Shown: positions 25,193-36,043, numbered from the stretch's first letter. The stretch is DNA of 64,000 nt from Propionispira arboris (GCF_900109225.1 NZ_FNZK01000011.1:82211-146210); one strand, 5' to 3'. Notes: generated by a model from the letters alone, not told the origin. Made by a program: numbers and translations.

Positions 25193-25527
25193 TAGTTTCG
25201 TCATTTGCGGAATGGGTAGAGCGGGCCGAGGAAATTGCATACGGTCCGCTTAAACTTTTGCCCCGAGAATTTGAGGAATTGCAGCCGCATGAGTTTGAAA
25301 AGTTGATAGATGGTTACAAAAAAAGAAAAAAAGAACAAGAATTCAACGATGCATATTTCACAGCATGCATCATGAATACGCAGTTAAAAGAGCCGATAAC
25401 ACCACATAAAATTTTAGAACCAATCTGGAAAGAAGAACAAAATGAAAGACAGACTGCTGATGATGAAGAATATCTGCGCAACCGATTTAAAATGCCGAAG
25501 GGAGGGATAGCGGAATGTCAACGGTAA
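25159..25527 (+). CDS. Tail assembly chaperone, -1 frameshift extension (T-like)
   Basis: From the heptamer A-AAA-AAC (25159-25165) the -1 frame is open without a stop through FAEWVERAEEIAYGPLKLLPREFEEL to 25527. It encodes about 120 extra residues, charged and helical, as expected for a T domain. It has no convincing start of its own except a TTG at 25258 with no ribosome binding site. Its end overlaps the tape measure start by 13 bases. Confidence 0.75.
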   Translation, partial: KKRSGRNQTGVIVSSFAEWVERAEEIAYGPLKLLPREFEELQPHEFEKLIDGYKKRKKEQEFNDAYFTACIMNTQLKEPITPHKILEPIWKEEQNERQTADDEEYLRNRFKMPKGGIAECQR

Positions 25528-28500
25528 GTGAAATGCTGATTAAGATTGGGGCGGATTCAAGTGGATTAAAGTCAGAAATGACAAAGACACAAGAAACGAT
25601 CAATACAGCATTTAATACAAATCCAGTTAATGAATTTACAAATGCTCTTACAGGTGCCACTAATGGTATTGGTGGTGTTCTTGGAAAATTATCAGGTATT
25701 GCCGCTGTAGCTGCTGGAGGATTTGGTCTTGGAAGTATGATTGAGAGCGCTGTCAATGCAGGTGAATCAGTATATCAACTTTCCAACAAGCTTAAAATAA
25801 GTGCTGGCGAAGCAGGAACTTTATCAAGAATATTGAAACTCACTGGCGGCGATACAGATACTTTTTCTGGAGCTATGATGCGTCTGGACAAGAATCTTTC
25901 AGCGAGTGGCGAATCAAGCGCTAAAATAAAGGCGACTTTAGAAACATTCGGTGTATCCGTTACGGATGCAAATGGCCATATGCTGCCTATGAACGAACAG
26001 TTGAAAAATTTATCAGCTGGATATAAAAAAGCCTCTGATTCAGGGTTACAACAAGAATTTATAATGAATACCCTGGGTGTCCGTGGCATGGCATTAACAA
26101 AGACATTGCAAAACTATAATGAAGCCTCAACGAACGCTGCTAAAATAAAAAGTATTGGTCTTGATCCAGAAGAAATGCATAAAATGTCGCAAGAATTACA
26201 ACTTGTAAAAATGCAGGCTTCTCAGTTAGAACTTGCTGGTGGAGCAGCGTTGGCCCCTGTTGCAGAAGAAATGTTTCCTGTGATACTGTCAGGACTTACT
26301 CAAACCGCAAAATATTTGGCTGATAATAAGACTGAAATAAAAGATATTACGAAAAACGCCTTGGAATTATTAGCGTTATATAAAAGCATGCAGGCAATTG
26401 GCAAGATTGGCAGTGGTGTATCAAGTTTTTGGGGGAATGCAACTGCAACGGCAGCAAAATCGATTGTGCCGACGGTGGACCCGGCAGCTTTGACAACGAC
26501 ACAAGAAAAATCAATTAATAGAGCGGTTGCAACATCTAATGCAGGTTATGCAAAAATAGAAAAAGCAGCTGTAAAAGCGGCACAAACAGCAAATTTAAGT
26601 GCTACGGAATCGGCGGCGATTATATCAGAAAAATGCATAGAAATATCAAATCAGGCAGCTATTGCGGCTGAAAAAATACGAGCTGATATGACAGCAAGTT
26701 TTATGCAAAGCAATATTTCAGCTAAAGAGTCTTTGACTAATACGTCCGTATCTTTGCAGGCTGTGGGAGTTGTAGCAACAGAAACTGCTGATAAAGTGAC
26801 AATTGCGAACAATGAAATTATTGCAAGCACAAAGGAAACAGCAACGGCTCAAGCAAGTCTTGCTGAAACAATGTTGGAAACAGGAATAGCGGCAACAGCG
26901 GCTGGAGAAAAAACAATACTGGCGAATGCCGGAATAGCAGAATCGGCTCGTGGTGCAAGTGTAGCCGAAGCGGAACTAGCCGATTATATAACGATGACGG
27001 GTATAGAAGCAACCATTGCCGGAGAAAAAGCGGCAATTGCCAATGCCGAAACCGCTGAAACAGCTAGAGCGGCAGCTGTAGCTGAAGCAGAAGTTGTCGA
27101 AATAACAACGGCTGCCGGATTGGAAGCCGTTGAAACTGGAACGAAAGCTGTTGGAGCAAATACGGCAGCCGCGGCGGCTGCACTGGAAAATGCCGGGGCA
27201 AATACAGTTTTAACCGTAGCGACAGAAGCAGCCGGAAATGAGGCAGTGGTAACTGGAACGAAGACCGTAGGTGCCATGGCAACAGCAATATCCGCAGTTG
27301 GAAACTTGAGGGCAGCTGTATTTGCTTTGATGGGTGGCTGGATTGGTGTGGCAGCGGCGACGGGATATGCTATTTATAAGCTGGTGCAATATGAAAGTAC
27401 TAAAAATAACATTGAAAGTTACAATTCTGATGCAGAAGTAAGCTACAATAAGACAACTGGAAAATTACAGAAAAAAGCATGGATAGAAGGGAAAACTTCT
27501 TCACTTTATGATCCAACCACTAAACAGAATATTGAAGTGACTGCATCGGATGGAGGCTGGGGATATAAGGATTTAAGCGATGCTGAAGTTGAGGAACATA
27601 ATGCTTATATAAAATATATTGAAGAACAAAAAAACAAAAAACCATGGATGGATAATGGAGGTTATGAAGATGACAAATTAGCAGAACTTAGGGCAAGACA
27701 GAAAGAACTTGAAGATGAAGCTAAGTCTGAAAATAAAACAGGACATCCAAAAACAGAAAAAGTAGAAAAAGATACTACGGAACATTATTCCGAAATTGAT
27801 AAATTGGGTGATTATTCAAACCAGGCATTATATGCAGCAAATACCTATGGACTTGATCCAAATTTGTATGGTGCGTTAATTGAAGCCGAGTCAAGTGGCG
27901 ATCCAAATGCACGTTCTAGTGCTGGTGCAATCGGCTTTGCGCAACTTATGCCAGATACAGCGGCAGGCCTTGGGGTAAACGCCTATGATCCGAATGACAA
28001 TCTAATGGGTGGAGCCGCATATTTTAAGAGTATGCTGGATATGTTTAATGGTGATATTCGATTAGCGTTAGCAGCTTATAACGCTAGTCCAGATACTGTA
28101 AAAGCTGCAGGCGGTGTTCCTAATATACCGGAAACGCAAAATTATGTTTCAAAGGTCATGGGAATATACCAAGGTGCATCGACATCAAAAGGACCGGCAC
28201 AATATGATCAGGCAGCAGAATTGAAAAAATTACAGCAAGCAAAAGAAGAAGCTGTAACTCTTTATGCTGGGATGGCAACTGAAATTGATGCAGAAACATC
28301 CACTACCTATTCAGCTGGAATGGATAAAATAGCACAAGATGTTAGCAAAAAAGCAGAACAGATTGCAAAATTACAGGCAGAAGGTGTTGATACAACTAAT
28401 TTATCAGCTGAATTGGGGAAATATAAAGATATATTAAAAAGTAAAATAACAGATCAGTGGGAAGCTGCACTGAGGCAATTAAAAGATGATTCGCGTTTAG

Positions 28501-29501
28501 CCCATGCACAACTTATTGATGATTTTGCCGGGCAGGCGGATGCCGAATATCAGATGACGGTTACAAAGTTGGATAAGGAACGAAAAGAAAAATTAAAATC
28601 TATTCAGCAGGATAAAAATGATAAGGCAGATGCATTGGTCGTAGAACAATGGTATAACGATCAAGTTTTGATAGCGCAGAAAGACCGCGAAAAGAAACAA
28701 CGGGATTTGCATCAAAAAACAATGCAGAGTCTGAGTGAATATGGCAATGTATCAGGATCTGTCAATCAATTAGGCACACAACAGGCTTTGGATGCACAAG
28801 ATTTAGCGGGAAAACAAGCATTTATAACGGAGTATTATGATCTTTGGAAAAAAGAACATAAATCAGCGATGGAATATATGGCTGAAGCCTCAGGAGATTT
28901 CGAGTCTGGGATGGAAAACGTTTTTGAAGATATAGGCAAAGGTGTAAAAAATGCGGAGGATTTGATTAAATCTTTTGGCAGTTTAATACTTAGCACGATT
29001 GAAAAAATTGTAGCAGAACGTGCGGCAACTCAAATTACTAGTAGCTTACTCAATAGCTTTTTAGGGACAACAGCGAATAGTTATGGCGGCTCTATGAGTA
29101 GCTATATGCCAATTAGTACAGACTGGCTTGGAACAGAAACACAAAATGCTAGTAGTGGAACAGGACTAGTTAATACGGATTGGCAGAACCCATATAAATT
29201 TGCGGATGGTGGCATTGTAACAGGACCGACGGTTGGAATGATTGGCGAGGCCGGCTATCCAGAAGCAATTATGCCACTTACGCCACAAGGAATGAAAAAT
29301 GCAGGATTTAGTGGATCATCCGGTTCAGCAAACCTTCAGGTAAATGTAAATAACTATAGTACGGCCAAGGTAGCAGCTTCACAGCCGCAATATAGCCCGG
29401 ATTTACAAAAATGGGTGTTGGATATCGTAGTGGATGGAGCAGAACGAAATGTTTCGGGATTCAATAACAATTTAAAAACATCGCTGGGAGTTGGTTCTTG
29501 A
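25515..29501 (+). CDS. Tape measure protein with lytic transglycosylase domain
   Basis: The 1328-residue protein starts behind AGGGAGGGA. The N-terminal part is the usual tape measure region (MLIKIGADSSGLKSEM, AAVAAGGFGLGSMI); residues 420-600 are an alanine-rich helical section with repeating T/E/A blocks. An SLT domain occupies about 759-890 with ALIEAESSGDPNA (catalytic Glu near 791), GAIGFAQLMP and ALAAYNAS. The C-terminus carries a coiled coil and a FADGGIVTGPTVGMIGEAGPEA-like box. Length sets the tail length; the muralytic domain opens peptidoglycan during DNA entry. Confidence 0.92.
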   Translation: MSTVSEMLIKIGADSSGLKSEMTKTQETINTAFNTNPVNEFTNALTGATNGIGGVLGKLSGIAAVAAGGFGLGSMIESAVNAGESVYQLSNKLKISAGEAGTLSRILKLTGGDTDTFSGAMMRLDKNLSASGESSAKIKATLETFGVSVTDANGHMLPMNEQLKNLSAGYKKASDSGLQQEFIMNTLGVRGMALTKTLQNYNEASTNAAKIKSIGLDPEEMHKMSQELQLVKMQASQLELAGGAALAPVAEEMFPVILSGLTQTAKYLADNKTEIKDITKNALELLALYKSMQAIGKIGSGVSSFWGNATATAAKSIVPTVDPAALTTTQEKSINRAVATSNAGYAKIEKAAVKAAQTANLSATESAAIISEKCIEISNQAAIAAEKIRADMTASFMQSNISAKESLTNTSVSLQAVGVVATETADKVTIANNEIIASTKETATAQASLAETMLETGIAATAAGEKTILANAGIAESARGASVAEAELADYITMTGIEATIAGEKAAIANAETAETARAAAVAEAEVVEITTAAGLEAVETGTKAVGANTAAAAAALENAGANTVLTVATEAAGNEAVVTGTKTVGAMATAISAVGNLRAAVFALMGGWIGVAAATGYAIYKLVQYESTKNNIESYNSDAEVSYNKTTGKLQKKAWIEGKTSSLYDPTTKQNIEVTASDGGWGYKDLSDAEVEEHNAYIKYIEEQKNKKPWMDNGGYEDDKLAELRARQKELEDEAKSENKTGHPKTEKVEKDTTEHYSEIDKLGDYSNQALYAANTYGLDPNLYGALIEAESSGDPNARSSAGAIGFAQLMPDTAAGLGVNAYDPNDNLMGGAAYFKSMLDMFNGDIRLALAAYNASPDTVKAAGGVPNIPETQNYVSKVMGIYQGASTSKGPAQYDQAAELKKLQQAKEEAVTLYAGMATEIDAETSTTYSAGMDKIAQDVSKKAEQIAKLQAEGVDTTNLSAELGKYKDILKSKITDQWEAALRQLKDDSRLAHAQLIDDFAGQADAEYQMTVTKLDKERKEKLKSIQQDKNDKADALVVEQWYNDQVLIAQKDREKKQRDLHQKTMQSLSEYGNVSGSVNQLGTQQALDAQDLAGKQAFITEYYDLWKKEHKSAMEYMAEASGDFESGMENVFEDIGKGVKNAEDLIKSFGSLILSTIEKIVAERAATQITSSLLNSFLGTTANSYGGSMSSYMPISTDWLGTETQNASSGTGLVNTDWQNPYKFADGGIVTGPTVGMIGEAGYPEAIMPLTPQGMKNAGFSGSSGSANLQVNVNNYSTAKVAASQPQYSPDLQKWVLDIVVDGAERNVSGFNNNLKTSLGVGS

Positions 29502-29502
29502 T

Positions 29503-29874
29503 ATGGCATTGCTTGTATTTTTAAGTGATTTTCCCGAACCTGTTATTCCCGAAACAGATAGTTCTAGTTTTAAGGAAGATTTTAAGGATAGTACGATCTC
29601 CTCAACAACGGATGCAAACTACAAAATCACAAGGCCGCGTGCTTCGAGAATGCCGGGTTCTTGGTCGTATACCTATAGAGGTGTAACAGAAGAACAGTAT
29701 TTTGCATTGATTGATTTTTGGCGGCTTGTAAACGGTACCGCCGGAATGTTTTATTTCACGCCGTATGAAGGTCCATATAAAGGCATTCAAAAAATAGTAA
29801 GATTTTCGGCCAAAGGTGACTGGCAGCCATATTATGAAGGGTATCGTGGATCATTATCCTTTGAAGAGGTGTAA
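29503..29874 (+). CDS. Minor tail protein (lambda gpM-like place)
   Basis: I chose ATG 29503 over a TTG at 29491. The 123-residue protein contains RPRASRMPGSWSYTYRGVTEEQYFALIDFW and FYFTPYEGPYKG, a pattern of distal tail proteins in the gpM position between tape measure and gpL-like protein. It should connect tube and tip. Confidence 0.65.
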   Translation: MALLVFLSDFPEPVIPETDSSSFKEDFKDSTISSTTDANYKITRPRASRMPGSWSYTYRGVTEEQYFALIDFWRLVNGTAGMFYFTPYEGPYKGIQKIVRFSAKGDWQPYYEGYRGSLSFEEV

Positions 29875-29876
29875 GG

Positions 29877-30470
29877 ATGAATTTATGGTCAACAGCAGGT
29901 ATACTCGAAAAAAATAAATTAGCAAATGATAAACCATTTTTAATTGTGCTTGAAATGGTTGTAGCTGGTATTGATGAGCCGATACGCTTAGTGCGAGATA
30001 ATGTAGATTGTGAGTGGAATGGTGAAACATGGCAGCGGTTTCCTTTCGACTTTGATAATTTGACAACACAAGATGGAAAAGAAATACCCTCTGTAAATCT
30101 CAAAGTATCAAATGTACAAGGATTGATTCAAGGCTACGTCCAAAGATATCGCGGGTTTTGTGATGCTAACGTTAAAGTAATGGTCATTCATGCAGCGCAT
30201 TTGGATAATACAATTCCTGAGATTGAACTGGACTTTGTAGTGAAACAGACATCCTATACAGAAGAATGGGTCACATTTTCGATAGGAGCATCCAATGATC
30301 ATTCTTTTCGATTTCCTATCTGGCGTTATATGACAAAATTTTGTCCATTTCGTTTTAAAAATATCCAGTGCGGCTATAATGGCTCACTGGATATTTGCGA
30401 TAATACCCTTGCAACATGTCGAATTCCAAAGCGATTTGGCGGGGAATCAGGATTACAAAATAGTAGGTGA
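29877..30470 (+). CDS. Minor tail protein L-like (iron-sulfur type)
   Basis: The 197-residue protein (EPIRLVRDNVDCEWNGETWQRFPFDF, MTKFCPFRFKNIQCGY, ICDNTLATCRIPKRFGG) fits the gpL family. Its C-terminal four cysteines have the spacing of the [4Fe-4S] site known from lambda gpL. It binds the tail hub with the gpJ-like protein. Cluster presence is inferred from the cysteines. Confidence 0.8.
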   Translation: MNLWSTAGILEKNKLANDKPFLIVLEMVVAGIDEPIRLVRDNVDCEWNGETWQRFPFDFDNLTTQDGKEIPSVNLKVSNVQGLIQGYVQRYRGFCDANVKVMVIHAAHLDNTIPEIELDFVVKQTSYTEEWVTFSIGASNDHSFRFPIWRYMTKFCPFRFKNIQCGYNGSLDICDNTLATCRIPKRFGGESGLQNSR

Positions 30471-30476
30471 TGCACA

Positions 30477-30872
30477 ATGTTTGACGATCTAATAGGACGT
30501 CCCTTTAAAGATGGTGGGCGTGGGCCAACTGAATATGACTGCTGGGGTTTAGCGAAAAAAGTGTATTTGATGTATGAGCAGACACTTCCTGAGTATCCCA
30601 TTTCGGCAATGGATGCTGTGAAGATTGGTCAGCAAATGAAACAAGAGGAAACAATGTGGCAGAAATTAGAAAAGCCTTGTGTTCCTTGTCTTGTAGTCAT
30701 TCGGCTTTCCGATAAATCTTGGGCAAATCATGTGGGGGTATATATCGGAAACGGTCAATTTATTCATGCCTATAAAACAACAGGGGTTGTCATTGAAAAA
30801 ATAAAAAGCTGGCGAAGTTTGATTGTTGGATTTTATATCCAGAAAGGAGAAAACATGTGCTCGAAGTTGTAA
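30477..30872 (+). CDS. NlpC/P60 tail peptidase (gpK-like)
   Basis: The 131-residue protein has the catalytic cysteine in EYDCWGLAKKVY (near residue 22) and histidine in SWANHVGVYIGNGQFIHAY. NlpC/P60 cysteine peptidases cut peptide links of peptidoglycan; in lambda-like tails gpK does so during infection. The next gene starts 16 bases before its stop. Confidence 0.88.
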   Translation: MFDDLIGRPFKDGGRGPTEYDCWGLAKKVYLMYEQTLPEYPISAMDAVKIGQQMKQEETMWQKLEKPCVPCLVVIRLSDKSWANHVGVYIGNGQFIHAYKTTGVVIEKIKSWRSLIVGFYIQKGENMCSKL

Positions 30873-33800
30873 AATTAAAAAACCCCTTCGATAAAACGAA
30901 ACGAGAAATAGAACAGATCGAGTTTGTTCAGGGTAATGTCCTAACGGACTATATTACGGATACAGAAATAGAATTTGTTTTAAACGGTAATTTTGTAGAC
31001 GCTCCAAACCTGAGCTATCCAGCGGATGGTGATCAAATTATTGTTATGGCTCATGTGGGCAGTGGCTCTTTAAAAAGCATCATTGGTATGGTTGCCTCGA
31101 TGTGGCTTATGGGATTTGCCGGTAAGATTATAACCGGCACAGCGGGCGGGATTTTTGGCGGGATTGCCAAAGGCACGCTGTCTGCCTACTTAGCCGCTGG
31201 TGCGGTGATGTATGTCGGCGGGAAAATCATTAATGCTGTTGTTCCCAATAATACCGCAAAAGCCGCCTCTGAAACCAGTACGTCACAGACCTATGGATGG
31301 TCAACACCTTCCATCGTTACGGGCGAAGGGGGCGTGGTTGGTATGACCTATGGAGAATGTATACCAGCCCCGCAGGTTTTAGAACGGCACGTGGAAACCA
31401 TTAATGACAAACAATATTTAAACCTATTACTTTGTGGCGGTATGGGACCGATTGACGCAATTACCGATATAAAAATAGGCTCAACAAGCATAGGCAATTA
31501 TACAGATGTGCAAATGGAAACCCGACTGGGAACCAATGATCAAGAACCTATTTCATTTTTCACAGACACGCCGCTGGATCAAGCGGTTGGTCTGGAAGTA
31601 ACAGAAAAGGGACTCGTTCAAACGAGTGATAGTAACATAGCAACCAGCCTTGAAGTGGTTGTTGAATTCACAAGCGGGCTGTATTTTGTCAATGATGATG
31701 GTTCATACGGAAATGAAACGGTTGAAATTGGCGTTTTTTATCGAAAGACAGGTGACACTGCATGGCTTACGGGCGATAGCTCGGTGGCGTCCAGTACAAT
31801 AGCAGATGCGACCTGTTATCCGTCTGCACCACCACAAACATGGAGCATAACAGCCACTGGTATTAATAGTTATTCTGTCACAGGCTCTGTAAGTGGTCGA
31901 ACGGCAGATGCTGTTTCGGGAACCCCCTACGATAACGGATTTATAAAATTCATGCCGGCAATAATTCGGCATAATGGCTTTTTAAGAAAACAAACCTATA
32001 CCATCGTTGTATCAAGCAGTGCATTTATTATTACGGCCGCACAAAGTTCAGCCTTGCGAAAAAGTACACGGATAAATGGGTTGGAAGCTGGGCAATATGA
32101 TGTAAAACTGATTATGGTATCGAGAAAAACAGGCTCAAGGCATTGTAATATATGTACCTGGTCCATGCTCACGGCGATTAGTCCGGGAACCTATGCAAGA
32201 CCGGGCAAAGTTTTAGTCGGCTTGCGGATGCTCGCGACAAATCAATTATCAAGTGGAATACCGGACGTTACATGGCGGCAAATTAGAAATACCGTTAATG
32301 TATGGAACCCTGAAACCTCAAAATATGAAACGAGATCCGCACGCAATCCAATTTGGGCGGCTTATGATGTGTACCATCAGTGCCAGTATATTAAAAACAT
32401 CAACACAGGTTTGATGGAATATCATGTCTTTGGTGTAGATCAATCCCGCTTGTCGGCTTGCTGGGATGAATGGGTGGATGCGGCAGCATATTCAGATAGT
32501 CAGGTTACTGGTAGTGATAAAAGTACCTTGGAAAATCGTTTTGAGTTTGATTTTTTTTATGACACGGAACTAAAGCGTTATGCTGCTGCACAAAAAGCGG
32601 CAACGGTCGGACATTCGGTCATCATGCCGCGTGGCAATAATATAGGGATTATTTGCGATAAGCCAGGGAATATGGTGCAGGTATTCGGCGAAGGTCGGAC
32701 AACCATGAGCAGTGTATCCGGCAAATTTTCTGCTATTGCGGATCGGGCATCGTCCATTGATGTTATTTATTCCGATAGTGACAATGATTTTAAAAACACA
32801 CAGTTTCAGGTTCGATCTTCCGCATGGAGTACCAACAATGAAGCAGATGAAAGCCCGGCTTCCCTAACACTGGAAGGTGTCAAACGAAAATCACAAGCCT
32901 ATCGTGAAGGTATGTATTCTTTGGCAAATAACCTGCTCATAACGCAATTTATTGACTTGAATACCAACATTGATGCGCTTGTATGCAGTTATGGCGATAT
33001 TGTAGGGTATGCGCATGCGGTTAGTCAGATTGGGATTGTAAATGGACGTATCCTAAATGCTACGACCAACACCGTCCGTTTTGATAAAACGGTATCCGTA
33101 ACGGCAGACAAAAACTACCAGGTAATTTTGCAGCTATCCGACGATACGATTGTCACAAAAAACATCGTGCCGGTGGGAGATCGTACAACCGATACGTTTA
33201 CAGTTGCAACACCATTTGAAGCAGTCCCGCAACAATTTGATACTTATTTTTTCGGTGAAACCGATAAGGTCGTCAAGAAATTTAGGATTGTCGGTATAAC
33301 CAAAGAAGGTGATTTAAACTGTAAACTGAGCCTTGCTGAATATTCGGAAGGTGTGTATTCCGGTGATTTGAATTATCCGATTGTAGATTATACGCCGCCG
33401 GACAGCAATTTGGTTGAAGTAGAAAAGCTTCAGTTAAGCGAGGAAAATTATAGACGAAAAGATGGAATCAATGTTTCGTTGCTTCATGTGAATTGGAATT
33501 TGACGAAAAACTATGCAGATGAATTTATCATTTACGTTTCGCAAGATGGCAGTAAATGGGATATGATTTCCAGAACAATGGATATGAGCTATACAATAAA
33601 TTCCATTACGCCGCTTAGAACCTATTGGGTTAAGGTCGTTGTCTTTGCGTCTGGCCTTCATTCGCAAGGCGTAATTGCATCGCTTTATGTAACAGGAAAA
33701 GACACACCACCAAGTGATGTGTCTGGGCTTGTTGCTACGATCGATCCCAACGATCATACAAAAGTTATACTCGATTGGGCAGCTGTAACCGATATTGACT

Positions 33801-36043
33801 TAAAGGGATATCGGATTTTCGTTAACAATGCTCCAAGTTCAATTTTCATGAGTAATCATTATGTTTATACAGCTGTTCGAACCGGTCTATATATCTTTGC
33901 AGTTTATGCCGTTGATAATAGCGGAAATCAATCCAATACAGCGGCAACGGTACAATTGAATGTCGTTGTAGAACCAAATGATGTAACGGAATTCACGGTT
34001 GTGCAAAAAGATACCGATCGGAGTTATGCTGTCATGAAATGGAATGCCGCGGATCATGCGGCAAAATATGAAATTCGTATCGGTAGTGATATTGATTGGG
34101 ATACGGCAACGGTGGTTGCACAACTCAATGCAACGTCCTTTGAGTATAAAATGCTAACAGAAGGCACGAAATATTTTATGATCAAGGCGGTCTCAAGCAA
34201 TGGTTATTATAGTGTCCATGAAAACACTGTCATAAAAAGTATTGTGCTTCGACCGGATACCCCAGGGAATTTTAAAATAATGCAAAATACGCTGGATCGA
34301 TCTTCTTTTGTATTTAGCTGGGATGCGAGTCCAGGACTCGATATTGCAGGGTATAACATTTACGTAAACAGGGTGCTGATTCAGCAAGTCAAAGGGCTGG
34401 AAACAAACTGGTCCGTCAAAGTATCCGGGACCTATTTACTTTCAATTTCTGCTGTCACGGTTGCTGGTTGGGAAAGCGGCTTTTCGAATATCACCAAAAC
34501 GATCATGATTGAACCGTATGATGTTGAAAACTTCAAAGGCGGGCAGTCTATAACGACGCGCTCAACCGTACACCTTTTATGGGATGCGCCGATGAGTGGC
34601 GATGTAAATCATTATGAAATTCACGAAGGCAGCAGCTGGGAAAATTCTATCGTGATTGCACAATATGTCACAGGGATTTCTTGCGATGTTAGTATTTCAG
34701 AAGAGCGAACCTATAATTATTGGATTAAAGCCATTTCAAATGCCGGTTACTATAGCCTGTATCCAGCAAATTTTCAATGTATATTCGATTTGAACCCGGC
34801 GCCGGTATCGGATGTTGTGTTAACGCAAGACGAAAATGATAAATCTCTCATCAATATAAATTGGACGGGCATTATAGAAATTGATTTACTGTATTATGAA
34901 ATTCGTTACGGGTGGACGTGGGAAACGGCGAAAACCTTAGTTACAACAACCAATACAAACTATCAATTTCGACCGGATGATACAACTGGCAATGTAAAAG
35001 TATTGATAAAAGCTGTAAATAAAGCAAAGTTCTATTCAGCGGAAGCAAGCGGGACATTGTATGCTTTGCTGGAACCGCAAGATGTAGAAAACTTCATTGT
35101 GCAGCAAAACGGCGAATATGTGGAACTATATTGGGATAAAGCCTATGAACATGATGTAACCGGTTATGAAATTCGGGAAGGCTATACCTTTGAATATGGG
35201 GCAATTATAGCAACGAATATCACGGGTAATAGCTATAAATACAAAGTAGCTTTTGAAGGCTGGTACCATTACCACATTAAAGCTGTGAATCGATCCAATA
35301 AGTATTCCGTCAATGCAACGTCGGTATATATTGATATTGTCGATTTACCCGAAAAAAATATTGTGCAGGCTTTTGATGAAATTGAAACCAAAGATGGCAC
35401 AGCTGATAATACAGAATTCGCCCAATCTGAAATTAACTGGCAAACGATTGGTGGAAAATGGAGTGACTATCCTACCCTTGAATTTGATGAAGTCGGCGGA
35501 CTCAATGTACTCAGGCTGCTTAAACAAACAGATGGGACGTATCCAGCAACGGGCGTTTATTCCTGCAAGCAGATTGATGTAGGAAAAATAATCACGGCAA
35601 ACATCAGCATAAAGTTCCTTAGTACAGTGAAATATAGAGGCGATACCGCTGCTGTTGTACAAATGCGAACCTCACTCGACGGAACAAACTGGACGATCTG
35701 GAAAGACTTTCTTCCATCCTTATTTAAATTTCAATACGTTGAAACCCGCGTTAATTTTGCGACGTCCGATCCAAAGCAAACGCCGGAAGTGAATACCTTT
35801 AAGATCTATATTGATTTACCGGATGTTGAAAAAGCAGGTACCGTCACAGTGCCAGTCGGCGGTATTCGCATTTCTTACGATCGTGAATTTTATATTGATC
35901 CAGTCGTTACACCGTATGCAATTGGTGAAAAAATCCATGTAGAAATAACAAACCGCGACAAAACGGGTTTTCATGCACAAATCTATAATTTAGAAAACAT
36001 CGATGTCGGTGGAACGATGGACTGGCGGGCGAGAGGATATTAA
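30857..36043 (+). CDS. Tail tip host-specificity protein (gpJ-like) with FN3 repeats
   Basis: The 1728-residue protein starts at GTG after AAAGGAG. The N-terminal part holds a gpI/gpJ-like region with glycine-rich hydrophobic stretch (residues 70-130) and the hub segment (GEGGVVGMTYGECIPAPQ). From about residue 850 to 1500 there are roughly seven FN3-type repeats, each starting with a P-D-V box (PPSDVSGL, EPNDVTEF, DTPGNF, EPYDVENF, NPAPVSDV, EPQDVENF). The C-terminus has a beta-rich domain. It contacts the host receptor. Repeat number may vary between relatives. Confidence 0.88.
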   Translation: MLEVVKLKNPFDKTKREIEQIEFVQGNVLTDYITDTEIEFVLNGNFVDAPNLSYPADGDQIIVMAHVGSGSLKSIIGMVASMWLMGFAGKIITGTAGGIFGGIAKGTLSAYLAAGAVMYVGGKIINAVVPNNTAKAASETSTSQTYGWSTPSIVTGEGGVVGMTYGECIPAPQVLERHVETINDKQYLNLLLCGGMGPIDAITDIKIGSTSIGNYTDVQMETRLGTNDQEPISFFTDTPLDQAVGLEVTEKGLVQTSDSNIATSLEVVVEFTSGLYFVNDDGSYGNETVEIGVFYRKTGDTAWLTGDSSVASSTIADATCYPSAPPQTWSITATGINSYSVTGSVSGRTADAVSGTPYDNGFIKFMPAIIRHNGFLRKQTYTIVVSSSAFIITAAQSSALRKSTRINGLEAGQYDVKLIMVSRKTGSRHCNICTWSMLTAISPGTYARPGKVLVGLRMLATNQLSSGIPDVTWRQIRNTVNVWNPETSKYETRSARNPIWAAYDVYHQCQYIKNINTGLMEYHVFGVDQSRLSACWDEWVDAAAYSDSQVTGSDKSTLENRFEFDFFYDTELKRYAAAQKAATVGHSVIMPRGNNIGIICDKPGNMVQVFGEGRTTMSSVSGKFSAIADRASSIDVIYSDSDNDFKNTQFQVRSSAWSTNNEADESPASLTLEGVKRKSQAYREGMYSLANNLLITQFIDLNTNIDALVCSYGDIVGYAHAVSQIGIVNGRILNATTNTVRFDKTVSVTADKNYQVILQLSDDTIVTKNIVPVGDRTTDTFTVATPFEAVPQQFDTYFFGETDKVVKKFRIVGITKEGDLNCKLSLAEYSEGVYSGDLNYPIVDYTPPDSNLVEVEKLQLSEENYRRKDGINVSLLHVNWNLTKNYADEFIIYVSQDGSKWDMISRTMDMSYTINSITPLRTYWVKVVVFASGLHSQGVIASLYVTGKDTPPSDVSGLVATIDPNDHTKVILDWAAVTDIDLKGYRIFVNNAPSSIFMSNHYVYTAVRTGLYIFAVYAVDNSGNQSNTAATVQLNVVVEPNDVTEFTVVQKDTDRSYAVMKWNAADHAAKYEIRIGSDIDWDTATVVAQLNATSFEYKMLTEGTKYFMIKAVSSNGYYSVHENTVIKSIVLRPDTPGNFKIMQNTLDRSSFVFSWDASPGLDIAGYNIYVNRVLIQQVKGLETNWSVKVSGTYLLSISAVTVAGWESGFSNITKTIMIEPYDVENFKGGQSITTRSTVHLLWDAPMSGDVNHYEIHEGSSWENSIVIAQYVTGISCDVSISEERTYNYWIKAISNAGYYSLYPANFQCIFDLNPAPVSDVVLTQDENDKSLININWTGIIEIDLLYYEIRYGWTWETAKTLVTTTNTNYQFRPDDTTGNVKVLIKAVNKAKFYSAEASGTLYALLEPQDVENFIVQQNGEYVELYWDKAYEHDVTGYEIREGYTFEYGAIIATNITGNSYKYKVAFEGWYHYHIKAVNRSNKYSVNATSVYIDIVDLPEKNIVQAFDEIETKDGTADNTEFAQSEINWQTIGGKWSDYPTLEFDEVGGLNVLRLLKQTDGTYPATGVYSCKQIDVGKIITANISIKFLSTVKYRGDTAAVVQMRTSLDGTNWTIWKDFLPSLFKFQYVETRVNFATSDPKQTPEVNTFKIYIDLPDVEKAGTVTVPVGGIRISYDREFYIDPVVTPYAIGEKIHVEITNRDKTGFHAQIYNLENIDVGGTMDWRARGY

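Noticed and set aside
26984..27288. Minus-strand Ala/Pro/Leu-rich frames inside the tape measure gene
   Set aside because: Low-complexity shadow of the repeated plus-strand coding sequence.
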